Of a DNA stretch of 9,586 nucleotides, positions 1-6,548 are shown piece after piece; position 1 is the stretch's first letter, and each line of letters begins with the position of its first letter. Source of the DNA: Synergistaceae bacterium (lineage in GTDB: Bacteria; Synergistota; Synergistia; Synergistales; Synergistaceae); the NCBI GenBank assembly GCA_028702015.1, contig JAQVPO010000031.1:1-9586 (forward strand), in the 5' to 3' direction. Both the position numbers and the translations under genes were made by a program. Under the pieces are notes generated by a model, which was not told the DNA's origin, did not search any database, and saw nothing but the letters and a program-made list of their open reading frames with translations.

Positions 1-414
1 GAAATTATATACGGCAGATTGCCGAATTATATATCCGCAGAGTTTTCCGAGTGCTCGCTTGGAGTCCTTGAAGGTAAGCCATATACAAATCTGGATAACG
101 ATCCCAATTATATGAAATGGACCAGTTTTCCGGAAAGAGCTATAGAGAACGGAGAGAGTTTCAATAAATTCACTGAACGTGTATGCAATGGGTTTGAAAA
201 ACTGATTTATTACATCAGGATGAATGGAATATCCTCAGCTTCCGGTACAATGCACGGAAATGTTATGCGGGCAGTGCTGCATCGCTTCGCTGATACGGAG
301 ATCTCTCACGGAAAGTGGCGTATACCGAACGGCGGCATGTATATTCTGGAGTTTGACGAAGAAGGAAGGCTTGGCCGGTGGAGTGCATCTCCTGATTTTC
401 TTTTCAAGGAATAA
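1..414 (+). CDS. cobC: Alpha-ribazole phosphatase-like histidine phosphatase (5' end missing)
   Basis: C-terminal part (about 137 residues) of a histidine phosphatase superfamily protein; the reading frame is open from base 1, so the start and the N-terminal RHG catalytic motif lie outside the window. Visible family marks are the E..LG.LEG segment (about residues 16-24 of the fragment), NGESF..F..RV (about 51-61), and the second catalytic histidine in TMHGNVMRAVL (about 83-93). The YxxW...NGE.F..F..RV spacing resembles CobC, which removes the 5'-phosphate of alpha-ribazole phosphate (or adenosylcobalamin phosphate) in nucleotide-loop assembly. Position next to a cobalamin operon supports this, but the broad phosphoglycerate-mutase-like family contains many look-alikes, so the substrate is inferred. 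It ends with TAA and lies upstream of the riboswitch, so the leader downstream would not control it. No clear intrinsic terminator follows it. Confidence 0.8.
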   Translation, partial: EIIYGRLPNYISAEFSECSLGVLEGKPYTNLDNDPNYMKWTSFPERAIENGESFNKFTERVCNGFEKLIYYIRMNGISSASGTMHGNVMRAVLHRFADTEISHGKWRIPNGGMYILEFDEEGRLGRWSASPDFLFKE

Positions 415-448
415 ATCTAAATAATTCCTGATCTGTATTATAAATTCC

Positions 449-477
449 TTGTAGTTACCGCTGTCATGAATTATAAT
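449..477 (+). promoter_or_regulatory. Putative sigma-70 promoter for the riboswitch-controlled operon
   Basis: A perfect TATAAT -10 box lies at 472-477, preceded by a 17-base spacer and a weak -35 (TTGTAG, 449-454, three of six consensus bases). Transcription would begin around 483-485, some 15 bases before the riboswitch aptamer, which is where a leader promoter should be. This is motif reading only; no start site is known. Confidence 0.55.
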
Positions 478-499
478 TGCTGAAAATTGAATATCGCTT

Positions 500-735
500 T
501 TTCAGGTATGGGAAACCGGTCTTGTTTTTGATTCCGGTGCGGCCCCGCCACTGTAGCTCAGACGAAAGCGCAACTATGTCACTGGAACTTTTTCCGGGAA
601 GACGCGTGTGTAGGATGAAGAGAAGCCAGGAAACCTGCTTGAGAAGGATTGAAAGGGGGATTCGTTTGCGAGGGCGGACATCTTCAGGCTAGCTTGCAGC
701 ATGCAATGCGCTAAAAAGTAGAAGAGACCTGAAGC
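500..735 (+). ncRNA. Cobalamin (B12) riboswitch with expression platform
   Basis: The aptamer runs from about 500 to 640. Conserved elements appear in the right order: GGGAA followed by CCGGT (510-520), ATTCCGG.GCGG (531-542), the CCCGCCACTGT core (544-554), GGGAAG (597-602) and the B12 box AGCCAGGAAACCTGC (624-638). The closing helix P1 can form between CAGGT (503-507) and ACCTG (633-637). The expression platform (about 640-735) contains a small hairpin (TTGCA 694-698 with TGCAA 702-706). It also contains CTTCAGG (682-688), exactly complementary to CCTGAAG (728-734) in the terminator's 5' arm, so it is a candidate antiterminator. A terminator directly after it points to transcriptional attenuation: ligand binding should stop transcription before cbiK. 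The short open frame across this RNA is not a gene. Confidence 0.93.
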
Positions 736-757
736 ATCACTTTCAGGTCTCTTTTTT
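722..757 (+). terminator. Rho-independent terminator of the cobalamin riboswitch
   Basis: A perfect 12-bp stem is formed by 722-733 and 742-753, with an 8-base loop (734-741), followed by an uninterrupted T run through 757. It lies between the aptamer and cbiK, with no gene ending nearby, which identifies it as the regulated attenuator rather than an operon-end terminator. Confidence 0.93.
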
Positions 758-811
758 ATTGGACAGAAAATATTTATTGAACAGCAATCCGAGAAGGGAC
801 GGGAATTTTTT

Positions 812-1702
812 ATGAAATCATTTATTGTAGCTTTAGCAATGATAGTGCTTGTTATGACGGGATCAGCTTTTGCCTCTGCACAAAATGACAAGGCAGACAA
901 AAAAGGCATACTTGTTGTATCTTTCGGTACCTCTATGCCGGACGCTAAAAAAGCGATAGATAATCTCTTCTACTCAGCAAAGAAGGCTTTCCCTGATACA
1001 GAGGTTCGCCTTGCCTATACATCAAATATCATTCGCCGCAAAATAATGAAGGAGCAGAATTTAAACATTCCGACCCCCGCTTCCGCGCTGGCACAGATGA
1101 ATGATGAAGGATTCACGCATGTTTATGTTATGCCTATGCATATCATCCCGGGGGAAGAGTTTGACGACATCAGGAGCCTTACGGAAGGTTTTGCGTCTGT
1201 AAAAGGAAAATACGGTTTCAAGGAGCTCAAGCTCGGCAGCCCTTATCTTTCATCAATAGCGGACTGTGACATTATGGCTGATATCCTTGTAAAGCGTTTT
1301 GCAAAGAATATCGCAGATAAGGGCACTACGATCGTTCTTATGGGACATGGCACCCCTGAGCATATTGCAAATGCAATGTATTCTCAGCTCCAGCTGTCGC
1401 TTGACAGGAAAGTTCCAGGACGCTTTATTGTCGGCACAGTGGAAGGGGCACCTACAATTGATGATGTTATCGTAAGGCTCAAGCATGACAAAGGTGTAAA
1501 GAAAATCGTTCTTTCTCCGCTCATGATCGTTGCGGGAGATCACGCAAACAACGACCTGGCCGATAAAAATGATCCAGAGTCATGGTACAGCATACTCAAA
1601 GCTGCAGGGTACAGGGATATAAAGACTTTCCTTGTCGGCCTCGGTGAAGATGAGACCATGGCACGCATATACACCTCCAAAATTAAGGATATGATGAAAT
1701 AA
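812..1702 (+). CDS. cbiK: Sirohydrochlorin cobaltochelatase CbiK with signal peptide
   Basis: 296 residues. CbiK inserts Co2+ into sirohydrochlorin, the committing step of the anaerobic B12 pathway. The chelatase fold begins at KKGILVVSFGTS (30-41). Histidine-bearing motifs are MPMHIIPGEEF (His110), MGHGTPEH (His179, His184) and IVAGDHANND (His244); His179 and His244 are the likely metal/catalytic pair of class II chelatases. Unlike the cytosolic enteric enzyme, it starts with a lysine, a hydrophobic stretch (4-20) and an ASA-Q signal peptidase I-like site (cleavage near 23/24), so it is probably exported. This recalls the periplasmic CbiK(P) of Desulfovibrio vulgaris. The start is the ATG preceded by a purine-rich stretch (793-804), after the riboswitch terminator. 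Three bases separate it from the ABC permease gene. The specific metal is inferred from family and context. Confidence 0.93.
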   Translation: MKSFIVALAMIVLVMTGSAFASAQNDKADKKGILVVSFGTSMPDAKKAIDNLFYSAKKAFPDTEVRLAYTSNIIRRKIMKEQNLNIPTPASALAQMNDEGFTHVYVMPMHIIPGEEFDDIRSLTEGFASVKGKYGFKELKLGSPYLSSIADCDIMADILVKRFAKNIADKGTTIVLMGHGTPEHIANAMYSQLQLSLDRKVPGRFIVGTVEGAPTIDDVIVRLKHDKGVKKIVLSPLMIVAGDHANNDLADKNDPESWYSILKAAGYRDIKTFLVGLGEDETMARIYTSKIKDMMK

Positions 1703-1705
1703 ACA

Positions 1706-2725
1706 ATGCTGGATGCGGCTGAGCTTTCAACACACAGGAAGCGTCTGAACAGAAGGCGCATGCATCTTGCAGCCTTTCTCTGTCTGCTTCTGCTGTTCAC
1801 CGCGTTCTGGCGTCTAGGCGCGGGCGAGTGGGACATACCCCTTGCCCGCGTTCTGACGCTGCTTAGTCCTTTATTGGAAGAATCATCACGCACTTCTCCT
1901 GAAGCACTAATAATACGCAGTGTAAGGCTTCCCCGTTTTCTTGCTGCAGTCGGAACCGGCGGGCTGCTGGCAGTTGCAGGTGCAGTCCTTCAGGGACTTC
2001 TGACAAATCCTCTTGCCGAGCCCTATACGCTTGGAATAGCTGCCGGTGCTGCCTTTGGCGGTGCAATTGGTTTTTTGTTCAATTCATATGCAGTTCCCCC
2101 CATGGCTTTTGCTGGAGCCATGGCTGCCTTATGGCTGGTAAGCTATATTTCATCACGCAGCGGAGGCGGTGCGAGTTCCATAGTTCTCGCCGGCATCATA
2201 GCCAATGCTATACTCTCGGCCGGTGTAACTTTCCTTAAAGCAATAGCTGATGACCGACTGAGTGCGATAGTTCTGTGGCTGATGGGCAGTTTGTCCGGCG
2301 CATCACCGCTCGCTGCTGTTTCGATCTGGGTCGCGGCTCTAATATTATTCGTTCCTGCGTTTCTCTGTGCTCGTCAGATAGACGCTGTTTCCCTATCTGA
2401 AGGACAAGGGACTCTTCTTGGAATTAATGAGAAAAAACTGCGCTGCCTGCTTCTGACAGTTTCCTCCCTTGCAACGGCAGCTGCGGTCAGTTTTTTTGGG
2501 ATCATAGGTTTTGTAGGCCTGGCAGTGCCCCATCTTATGCGCAATTTTATAGGTCCGTCCACTAAACCTCTTCTGGTATTCAGCTTCCTTGCCGGAGGGC
2601 TGCTGCTTGCGCTGGCAGACGGAGCGGCTCAGCGCCTTGGGGAACTTCCGGTAGGCGTTATAACAGCACTTATAGGAGGACCGTTTTTTTGCTGGATACT
2701 TATGAGCAGGAGACACAGTGTATGA
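1706..2725 (+). CDS. BtuC-like FecCD-family ABC transporter permease
   Basis: 339 residues, the usual length for FecCD/BtuC permeases (about 9-10 membrane helices in a dimer). Visible marks are the first helix (about 19-36), the family block RLPRFLAAVGTGGLLA (74-89) with Q96 and NPLAEPYTLG (101-110), the ATPase-coupling region GFVGLAVPHLMR (268-279), and the C-terminal ELPVGVITALIGGPFF (313-328). The family imports cobalamin, heme or iron-siderophore. Here the B12 riboswitch upstream and cbi genes on both sides favour a corrinoid, related tetrapyrrole or cobalt complex; the substrate is not proven. No strong ribosome site precedes the ATG (AAGGA at 1685-1689 is far), so translation is probably coupled to cbiK, whose stop is 3 bases away. 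The stop overlaps the next start (ATGA, 2722-2725). Confidence 0.9.
   Translation: MLDAAELSTHRKRLNRRRMHLAAFLCLLLLFTAFWRLGAGEWDIPLARVLTLLSPLLEESSRTSPEALIIRSVRLPRFLAAVGTGGLLAVAGAVLQGLLTNPLAEPYTLGIAAGAAFGGAIGFLFNSYAVPPMAFAGAMAALWLVSYISSRSGGGASSIVLAGIIANAILSAGVTFLKAIADDRLSAIVLWLMGSLSGASPLAAVSIWVAALILFVPAFLCARQIDAVSLSEGQGTLLGINEKKLRCLLLTVSSLATAAAVSFFGIIGFVGLAVPHLMRNFIGPSTKPLLVFSFLAGGLLLALADGAAQRLGELPVGVITALIGGPFFCWILMSRRHSV
2708..2713 (+). promoter_or_regulatory. Ribosome binding site fixing the ABC ATPase start
   Basis: AGGAGA sits 8 bases before ATG 2722, inside the end of the permease gene. It supports 2722 over the in-frame TTG at 2689, which would add 11 non-homologous residues before the usual ABC start. 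Confidence 0.75.
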
Positions 2726-3483
2726 GCCTTTACACTTTCAGCGGACTATGTGCCGGATACGGCACAAAAACAATTATAGACAATATCAGCGGGAATATTG
2801 AAAGCGGCCGGATAACTGCTCTTATCGGCCCGAACGGAGGAGGCAAAAGCACACTGCTCCGCGCCCTTGGTGGTTTAGTTGATTACAGCGGCAGTCTTGA
2901 ACTCGGGACGCGCGAAGTAAAAAATATTTCCAGAAGAGATTTTGGGCGTACTGTTGGTTTTCTTCCGCAGACCATCAATGTAAAAACAGCTTTCTCGGTC
3001 TATGAAATAATTTCATTGGGACGATTGCCTTTCAGGGGAATCCTTGAGCCAATGAATAATTATGATGACAAAATAGTTCTTGAAAGTGCTGACCTTGCAG
3101 AAGTCGGAGACCTGCTTTTCCGGACCGCCACAGAACTTTCAGGAGGAGAACGGCAGCGCGTTCTTCTGGCAATGATCCTTGCCCAGCAGCCAAAGCTGTT
3201 TTTGCTTGACGAACCGACGTCTGCGCTTGATCCGAACCATGCCCGCTGTATATTCTCATTGCTGCGCCGGCTTGTATCAGAAGGCAGGAGCGTTGTTGCC
3301 GCCGCTCATGACCTCAACAGTGCCATATCTTTTTGTGATGATTTTATCGCCCTTAAGGCAGGAGAAGTAATTGCCAGCGGACCGGTCAGCATGCTTGACG
3401 GAAAGATACTGCACGAACTTTACGGCACAAAATTTCAATGTTATAGGTCGAAGGAAGGCAATACCGCATGGCATCCAGAATAG
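2722..3483 (+). CDS. BtuD-like ABC transporter ATP-binding protein
   Basis: 253 residues, normal for the FecE/BtuD family. It is the cytoplasmic ATPase that powers the permease. All motifs are intact: Walker A GPNGGGKST (36-44), Q-loop Gln83 (FLPQT), signature LSGGE (139-143), Walker B LFLLDEPT (159-166), D-loop SALD (167-170) and H-loop His196 (AAHDLN). The start at 2722 has a good ribosome site and a 4-base ATGA overlap with the permease gene, indicating translational coupling. Its 3' end overlaps the binding-protein gene by 16 bases. Together these form a complete importer. Substrate (cobalamin, cobinamide, another tetrapyrrole or metal chelate) is inferred only from operon context. Confidence 0.93.
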   Translation: MSLYTFSGLCAGYGTKTIIDNISGNIESGRITALIGPNGGGKSTLLRALGGLVDYSGSLELGTREVKNISRRDFGRTVGFLPQTINVKTAFSVYEIISLGRLPFRGILEPMNNYDDKIVLESADLAEVGDLLFRTATELSGGERQRVLLAMILAQQPKLFLLDEPTSALDPNHARCIFSLLRRLVSEGRSVVAAAHDLNSAISFCDDFIALKAGEVIASGPVSMLDGKILHELYGTKFQCYRSKEGNTAWHPE

Positions 3484-4319
3484 CTTTATTTTTTATTTTC
3501 TTATTTTTCTCCTGTTCACAGAATGCAGAGGCAGGAGCAATGCGCATCGTTTCGCTCTACCCCGGGCACACGGACAACATAATAGCGCTTGGTGCTGCGA
3601 ACAAGCTAATCGGTATATCCAGAAATGATGATAAAACGACCTTGCCCAAACTTCCAAGGTTTTCTGCAAAGAGCGGTGCCGAGGAGATATTGGCACTTAA
3701 ACCGGATCTTGTTCTGACGCGTTCGCTTGCAGAAAGACAGAACCCTCATCTTCGCAGTATTCTTGAACGGGCTGGAGTGAAGGTTGTCTCGCTTGACCCG
3801 CCGGGCTGGAACGAGTTCGCTTCATATCTGGAAAAACTTGCTGTCCTTACTGGAAGCGACCCGAAAGCTGCTGCTGCCAAATTGTACAGGATACGCAGTA
3901 AGATCGCCGCAGATGCAGCAGAAAAATCCAAAGGGAGACATCCTCTTGTTTTTGTTGAAGCAACTTCTAAAGAGTTGAATACATGTTCCCCTGATTCCTG
4001 GGCTGCAAGGCTGATCAGTCTTGCAGGCGGCAGAAACGCGGCCTATGATGCGAAAGCTGTACGCCAGGGAAGTGCAATAGCCCCGTATGGTCTGGAACGG
4101 ATACTGAAAGCTGCAGCATCGGGGAAAATTGAGATTTATTTGATCCAGCACGGAACTATGAATGCGGCTGACCCAGAGTCACTTGAAGCACGTCCGTGGT
4201 ATCCGGCTATTAAAAAGGCCAAGATTGCTGCTGTTCCGGAGAAAGAGCTTAGCCGTCCCTCTTTGCTGGGTCTCGAAGCTGGAGGCAGACACCTTGTAAA
4301 TATATTTTTCGGAGAGTGA
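3468..4319 (+). CDS. BtuF-like periplasmic/lipid-anchored substrate-binding protein
   Basis: 283 residues of the helical-backbone (BtuF/FhuD, peripla_BP_2) class. An N-terminal hydrophobic signal (about 5-15) is followed by Cys16; the FFSC context is a poor lipobox, so either a lipoprotein or signal peptidase I cleavage near AEA-GA (about 20-23) is possible. The first lobe starts with MRIVSLYPGHTDNIIALGA (25-43) and has the family block KSGAEEILALKPDLVL (68-83). The role is to capture the ligand outside the membrane and deliver it to the permease. The start at 3468 is supported by AAGGAAGG (3451-3458), 9 bases upstream, and overlaps the ATPase gene by 16 bases. Ligand is unknown: B12 family by neighbourhood, iron-siderophore or heme by broader homology. 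Confidence 0.88.
   Translation: MASRIALFFIFLFFSCSQNAEAGAMRIVSLYPGHTDNIIALGAANKLIGISRNDDKTTLPKLPRFSAKSGAEEILALKPDLVLTRSLAERQNPHLRSILERAGVKVVSLDPPGWNEFASYLEKLAVLTGSDPKAAAAKLYRIRSKIAADAAEKSKGRHPLVFVEATSKELNTCSPDSWAARLISLAGGRNAAYDAKAVRQGSAIAPYGLERILKAAASGKIEIYLIQHGTMNAADPESLEARPWYPAIKKAKIAAVPEKELSRPSLLGLEAGGRHLVNIFFGE
4311..4319 (+). promoter_or_regulatory. Ribosome binding site deciding the CbiL start
   Basis: GGAGAGTGA resembles the anti-16S consensus GGAGGTGA with one extra base. It is well placed for TTG at 4325, but physically overlaps the alternative GTG at 4316, which has no usable upstream site. This favours the TTG start. Confidence 0.5.
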
Positions 4320-4324
4320 GTATT

Positions 4325-5020
4325 TTGAAATTTACAGTCGCAGGTGTGGGGCCTGGAGATCCGGAGCTTGTAACGATCAAAGCAATAAAGATAATTAAAG
4401 ATGCGGATTTAGTTCTGGCTCCCTATTCTCCGCATGGTAAATTTTCTGTATCAGAGCAGATTGTCCGCTCTAATCTTCCTGATATAGATATCGTTCCGAT
4501 CGTATTTCCTATGCTAACTGATCCAAAGGAACGAGAAAAATTCCTTATTAACGAACTTGAAAGGATTTTTGCCTCCTGGCATGGCGTTGAAAATGTTGTG
4601 CTTCCGGTTATCGGAGATTCTGTGCTTTATGCGACAGGCTCCTATCTCTTCGATGCATGGAGAAAGCTTGTTCCGGATCTTGAGCTCTCTCTGGTCCCGG
4701 GGATCTCGTCACATCAGTTTGCTTCATCTCGTCTCTCTTCATTTCTTGCAATGGGAGATGATTTATTTTCGGTCATACCATGCAGCAAAAATAGTGATGG
4801 GATAATAGCTGCCCTTAAAAGATCGGATTCAGCAGCTCTCTATAAGCCTTCCATATTAAAGGGCAGGCTTTCAGATGTCGTTTCTGCTGCAGGGCCATGG
4901 GGCCGAATAGTACGTGTTGACCGTGCCGGACTTGCGGATGAAAAAATATACGAAGGGAACGAAGCGCTTGAGCAGGCAGATGAATATCTTTCCATCCTGC
5001 TGCTCCGGCGGAGTAAATAA
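4325..5020 (+). CDS. cbiL: Cobalt-precorrin-2 C20-methyltransferase CbiL
   Basis: 231 residues from TTG 4325 (234 if GTG 4316, which overlaps the btuF-like stop as GTGA, is used). A SAM-dependent tetrapyrrole methyltransferase of the CbiL/CobI type that methylates C20 of the cobalt-sirohydrochlorin made by CbiK. Visible family features are the N-terminal GVGPGDPELVTIKA (7-20), the LAPYSPHGKFSVSEQIV segment (31-47) that characterises CbiL, the central loop GDSVLYATGSYLF (97-109), and LVPGISSHQFA (123-133). The central motif normally reads GDPxxYST; here the proline is serine. The length is near normal for CbiL. The next gene starts directly after its TAA, with no intervening base. Identification over other cbi methyltransferases rests on the 31-47 segment and on CbiE, CbiF and CbiT being encoded elsewhere in the window. 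Confidence 0.88.
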   Translation: MKFTVAGVGPGDPELVTIKAIKIIKDADLVLAPYSPHGKFSVSEQIVRSNLPDIDIVPIVFPMLTDPKEREKFLINELERIFASWHGVENVVLPVIGDSVLYATGSYLFDAWRKLVPDLELSLVPGISSHQFASSRLSSFLAMGDDLFSVIPCSKNSDGIIAALKRSDSAALYKPSILKGRLSDVVSAAGPWGRIVRVDRAGLADEKIYEGNEALEQADEYLSILLLRRSK

Positions 5021-5917
5021 ATGGACTGGCGGGGGCTTATTGCCGGCGAACTGCGTCTAACGTTCGACATACTGTTTGGGCTTATGATCGGTTTTGCCAT
5101 ACTTAAAAGCGGTTTTGCCGATAAGCTGATGAGACGCCTTGTGCCTCGCATGCAGAAAGCCGGGATAGGAGCTGTGCTTGGAATGGCGCTTACGTTAAGC
5201 ATGGGTTCGGCAAAAGCAGGAGCTGCATATATAGCCTCTGCTCTTGACAGCGGAAAAATAAAGGAACGAACAGCTATGTGGGGAACACTGCTGCTTTCCT
5301 TTCCTGCATATCTGCACCGATGGCCCACTACAATGGTAATGGCTGTCTCGATGGCTGGATTAGCCGGAGCAATATTCGGAACTGTAATATTGCTGCGAAG
5401 CGCAGCGCGTTTCATCCTGTTGATTTTTATATTGGTACGAAGCGGCAATGCTGAAAAAACAAAGCTCGAAGAAAATCCGCAGAACAGCGCACAGGAAATT
5501 AGATTTAATAAAAGACTGATCAGGACACTGCCTGTCGCATGGATATTTTTTGCTGTGGCATATCTGATGGTGCCGTGGGCTGAGGATACTATAAGGGAAA
5601 GAATGATGACGGGAACTGTCCTGCCTCTCGCAGTGCTCACGGTAGCGGCTGCTTCCATTGCGCATGTATCAGCGGCACTGGCGCTGGCAGGCGGAAGCCT
5701 TGCCGTCGGAGAGCTTTCTGTGGCGCAGGCTGTATTTGCTTTGCTTCTTGGCAACAGCTTCGGCATTATAACAAGGCTGTTTCGCGCTAACGCAGGGTAT
5801 TATTTTGGTCTTTTCCGCAAGGATATGGCTGGTTGGCTTTTATTCTGGAACCTTACAACTACATCTTTATTTACATTGTTTTCGCTGGTATTGGCGGCAT
5901 TGCCTCTTTTATTATAA
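5021..5917 (+). CDS. Polytopic membrane protein, Gate/nucleoside-recognition-like, function unknown
   Basis: 298 residues, very hydrophobic, with about 8 predicted membrane segments (roughly 10-29, 46-62, 84-98, 105-139 as one or two, 169-186, 197-222, 232-250, 270-297) and a charged cytoplasmic-type loop at 141-168. I do not recognise a characterised homologue. The pattern SGFADKLMRRLVPRM followed by GSAKAGAAYIAS (62-73) and SFPAYLHRWPTT (93-104) resembles Gate-domain ('nucleoside recognition') membrane proteins. Residues 62-105 align by eye with 212-256 (SALDSGKI...LLLSF against GSLAVGEL...LLLGNSF), suggesting two related halves as in transporters. It starts directly after cbiL with GGCGGAG (5007-5013) 7 bases upstream, and is followed 22 bases later by cbiC. 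Position within a B12 operon suggests movement of cobalt, a corrinoid or an intermediate, but this is inference only. Confidence 0.8.
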   Translation: MDWRGLIAGELRLTFDILFGLMIGFAILKSGFADKLMRRLVPRMQKAGIGAVLGMALTLSMGSAKAGAAYIASALDSGKIKERTAMWGTLLLSFPAYLHRWPTTMVMAVSMAGLAGAIFGTVILLRSAARFILLIFILVRSGNAEKTKLEENPQNSAQEIRFNKRLIRTLPVAWIFFAVAYLMVPWAEDTIRERMMTGTVLPLAVLTVAAASIAHVSAALALAGGSLAVGELSVAQAVFALLLGNSFGIITRLFRANAGYYFGLFRKDMAGWLLFWNLTTTSLFTLFSLVLAALPLLL

Positions 5918-5939
5918 AAATCCAGAAAGGGGAACTGAT

Positions 5940-6548
5940 ATGAAACCTGATGAGATAGAGTCAGCAAGCATGAAAATAATTGCCTCCGAGATGAGCCCGT
6001 GGCTCGGGGCTCCTGAAGAGCTTCCCATAGTTAAGCGTGTAATACACACAACTGCCGATTTTGATTTTGCAGAAAATATACGTTTTTCTAATGGGGCTGT
6101 CAGGCTTGTACGCTGCGCTTTGAAAAAAGGCGCAACCATTGTAACTGACACAAATATGGCAGCGGCGGGGATCAATAAGGCAGCCTGCGGCCGCTTCAAC
6201 GTGGAGGTAGTCTGCCGAATGGCAGATCCGGATGTGCGCAGGGAGGCAGAGCTGCGCGGGACTACCCGTGCAGCCGTAAGCATGGAGGCGGCAGTAAAAG
6301 CTACCCCCGATGCGGTCTTCGCGGTTGGAAATGCCCCAACTGCGCTGCTGCGCTTGTGTGAGCTGATAGACGAGGGCAAAGCCAGACCTGCCCTTGTCAT
6401 CGGTGTACCTGTTGGATTTGTCAACGTTGTTGAATCCAAGGAGCGCCTGATGAGAACAGAAGTACCATATATAACTGCTCTGGGACGCAAGGGGGGGTCA
6501 CCCATTGCCTCAACGATCATTAACGCCCTGCTCTATGGAATTGAATAA
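5940..6548 (+). CDS. cbiC: Cobalt-precorrin-8 methylmutase CbiC
   Basis: 202 residues, close to the usual 200-215. CbiC (CobH family) moves the methyl group from C11 to C12 of cobalt-precorrin-8, giving cobyrinate. Family motifs are intact: VIHTTADFDFAENIRFS (34-50) with the probable catalytic His36, IVTDTNMAAAGINK (67-80), VGNAPTALLRL (129-139), GVPVGFVNVVESKE (155-168) and GRKGGSPIASTIINALL (182-198). The start is the ATG at 5940, with an AAAGGGGA ribosome site (5926-5933) 6 bases upstream. The frame is open further upstream to about 5805, but that extension overlaps the membrane-protein gene and is not conserved-looking. Its end overlaps cbiD by 14 bases. Confidence 0.95.
   Translation: MKPDEIESASMKIIASEMSPWLGAPEELPIVKRVIHTTADFDFAENIRFSNGAVRLVRCALKKGATIVTDTNMAAAGINKAACGRFNVEVVCRMADPDVRREAELRGTTRAAVSMEAAVKATPDAVFAVGNAPTALLRLCELIDEGKARPALVIGVPVGFVNVVESKERLMRTEVPYITALGRKGGSPIASTIINALLYGIE

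Noticed and set aside
406..450. Inverted repeat AGGAAT (407-412) / ATTCCT (424-429), with a second ATTCCTT copy at 444-450, just after the CobC-like gene
   Set aside because: The stem is only 6 bp, AT-rich and lacks a T tract, so it does not make a convincing terminator.
477..692. 71-residue open frame in the leader
   Set aside because: It coincides with the cobalamin riboswitch aptamer, whose conserved RNA elements explain the sequence; no protein family resemblance.
4840..5766. 308-residue open frame on the minus strand
   Set aside because: It runs antisense through the ends of cbiL and the membrane-protein gene, has low-complexity Ser/Ala/Arg-rich composition typical of antisense shadows, and shows no recognisable motif.
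5805..5939. N-terminal extension of the CbiC frame by 45 residues
   Set aside because: It overlaps the end of the membrane-protein gene, is not like CbiC N-termini, and a good ribosome site marks ATG 5940.
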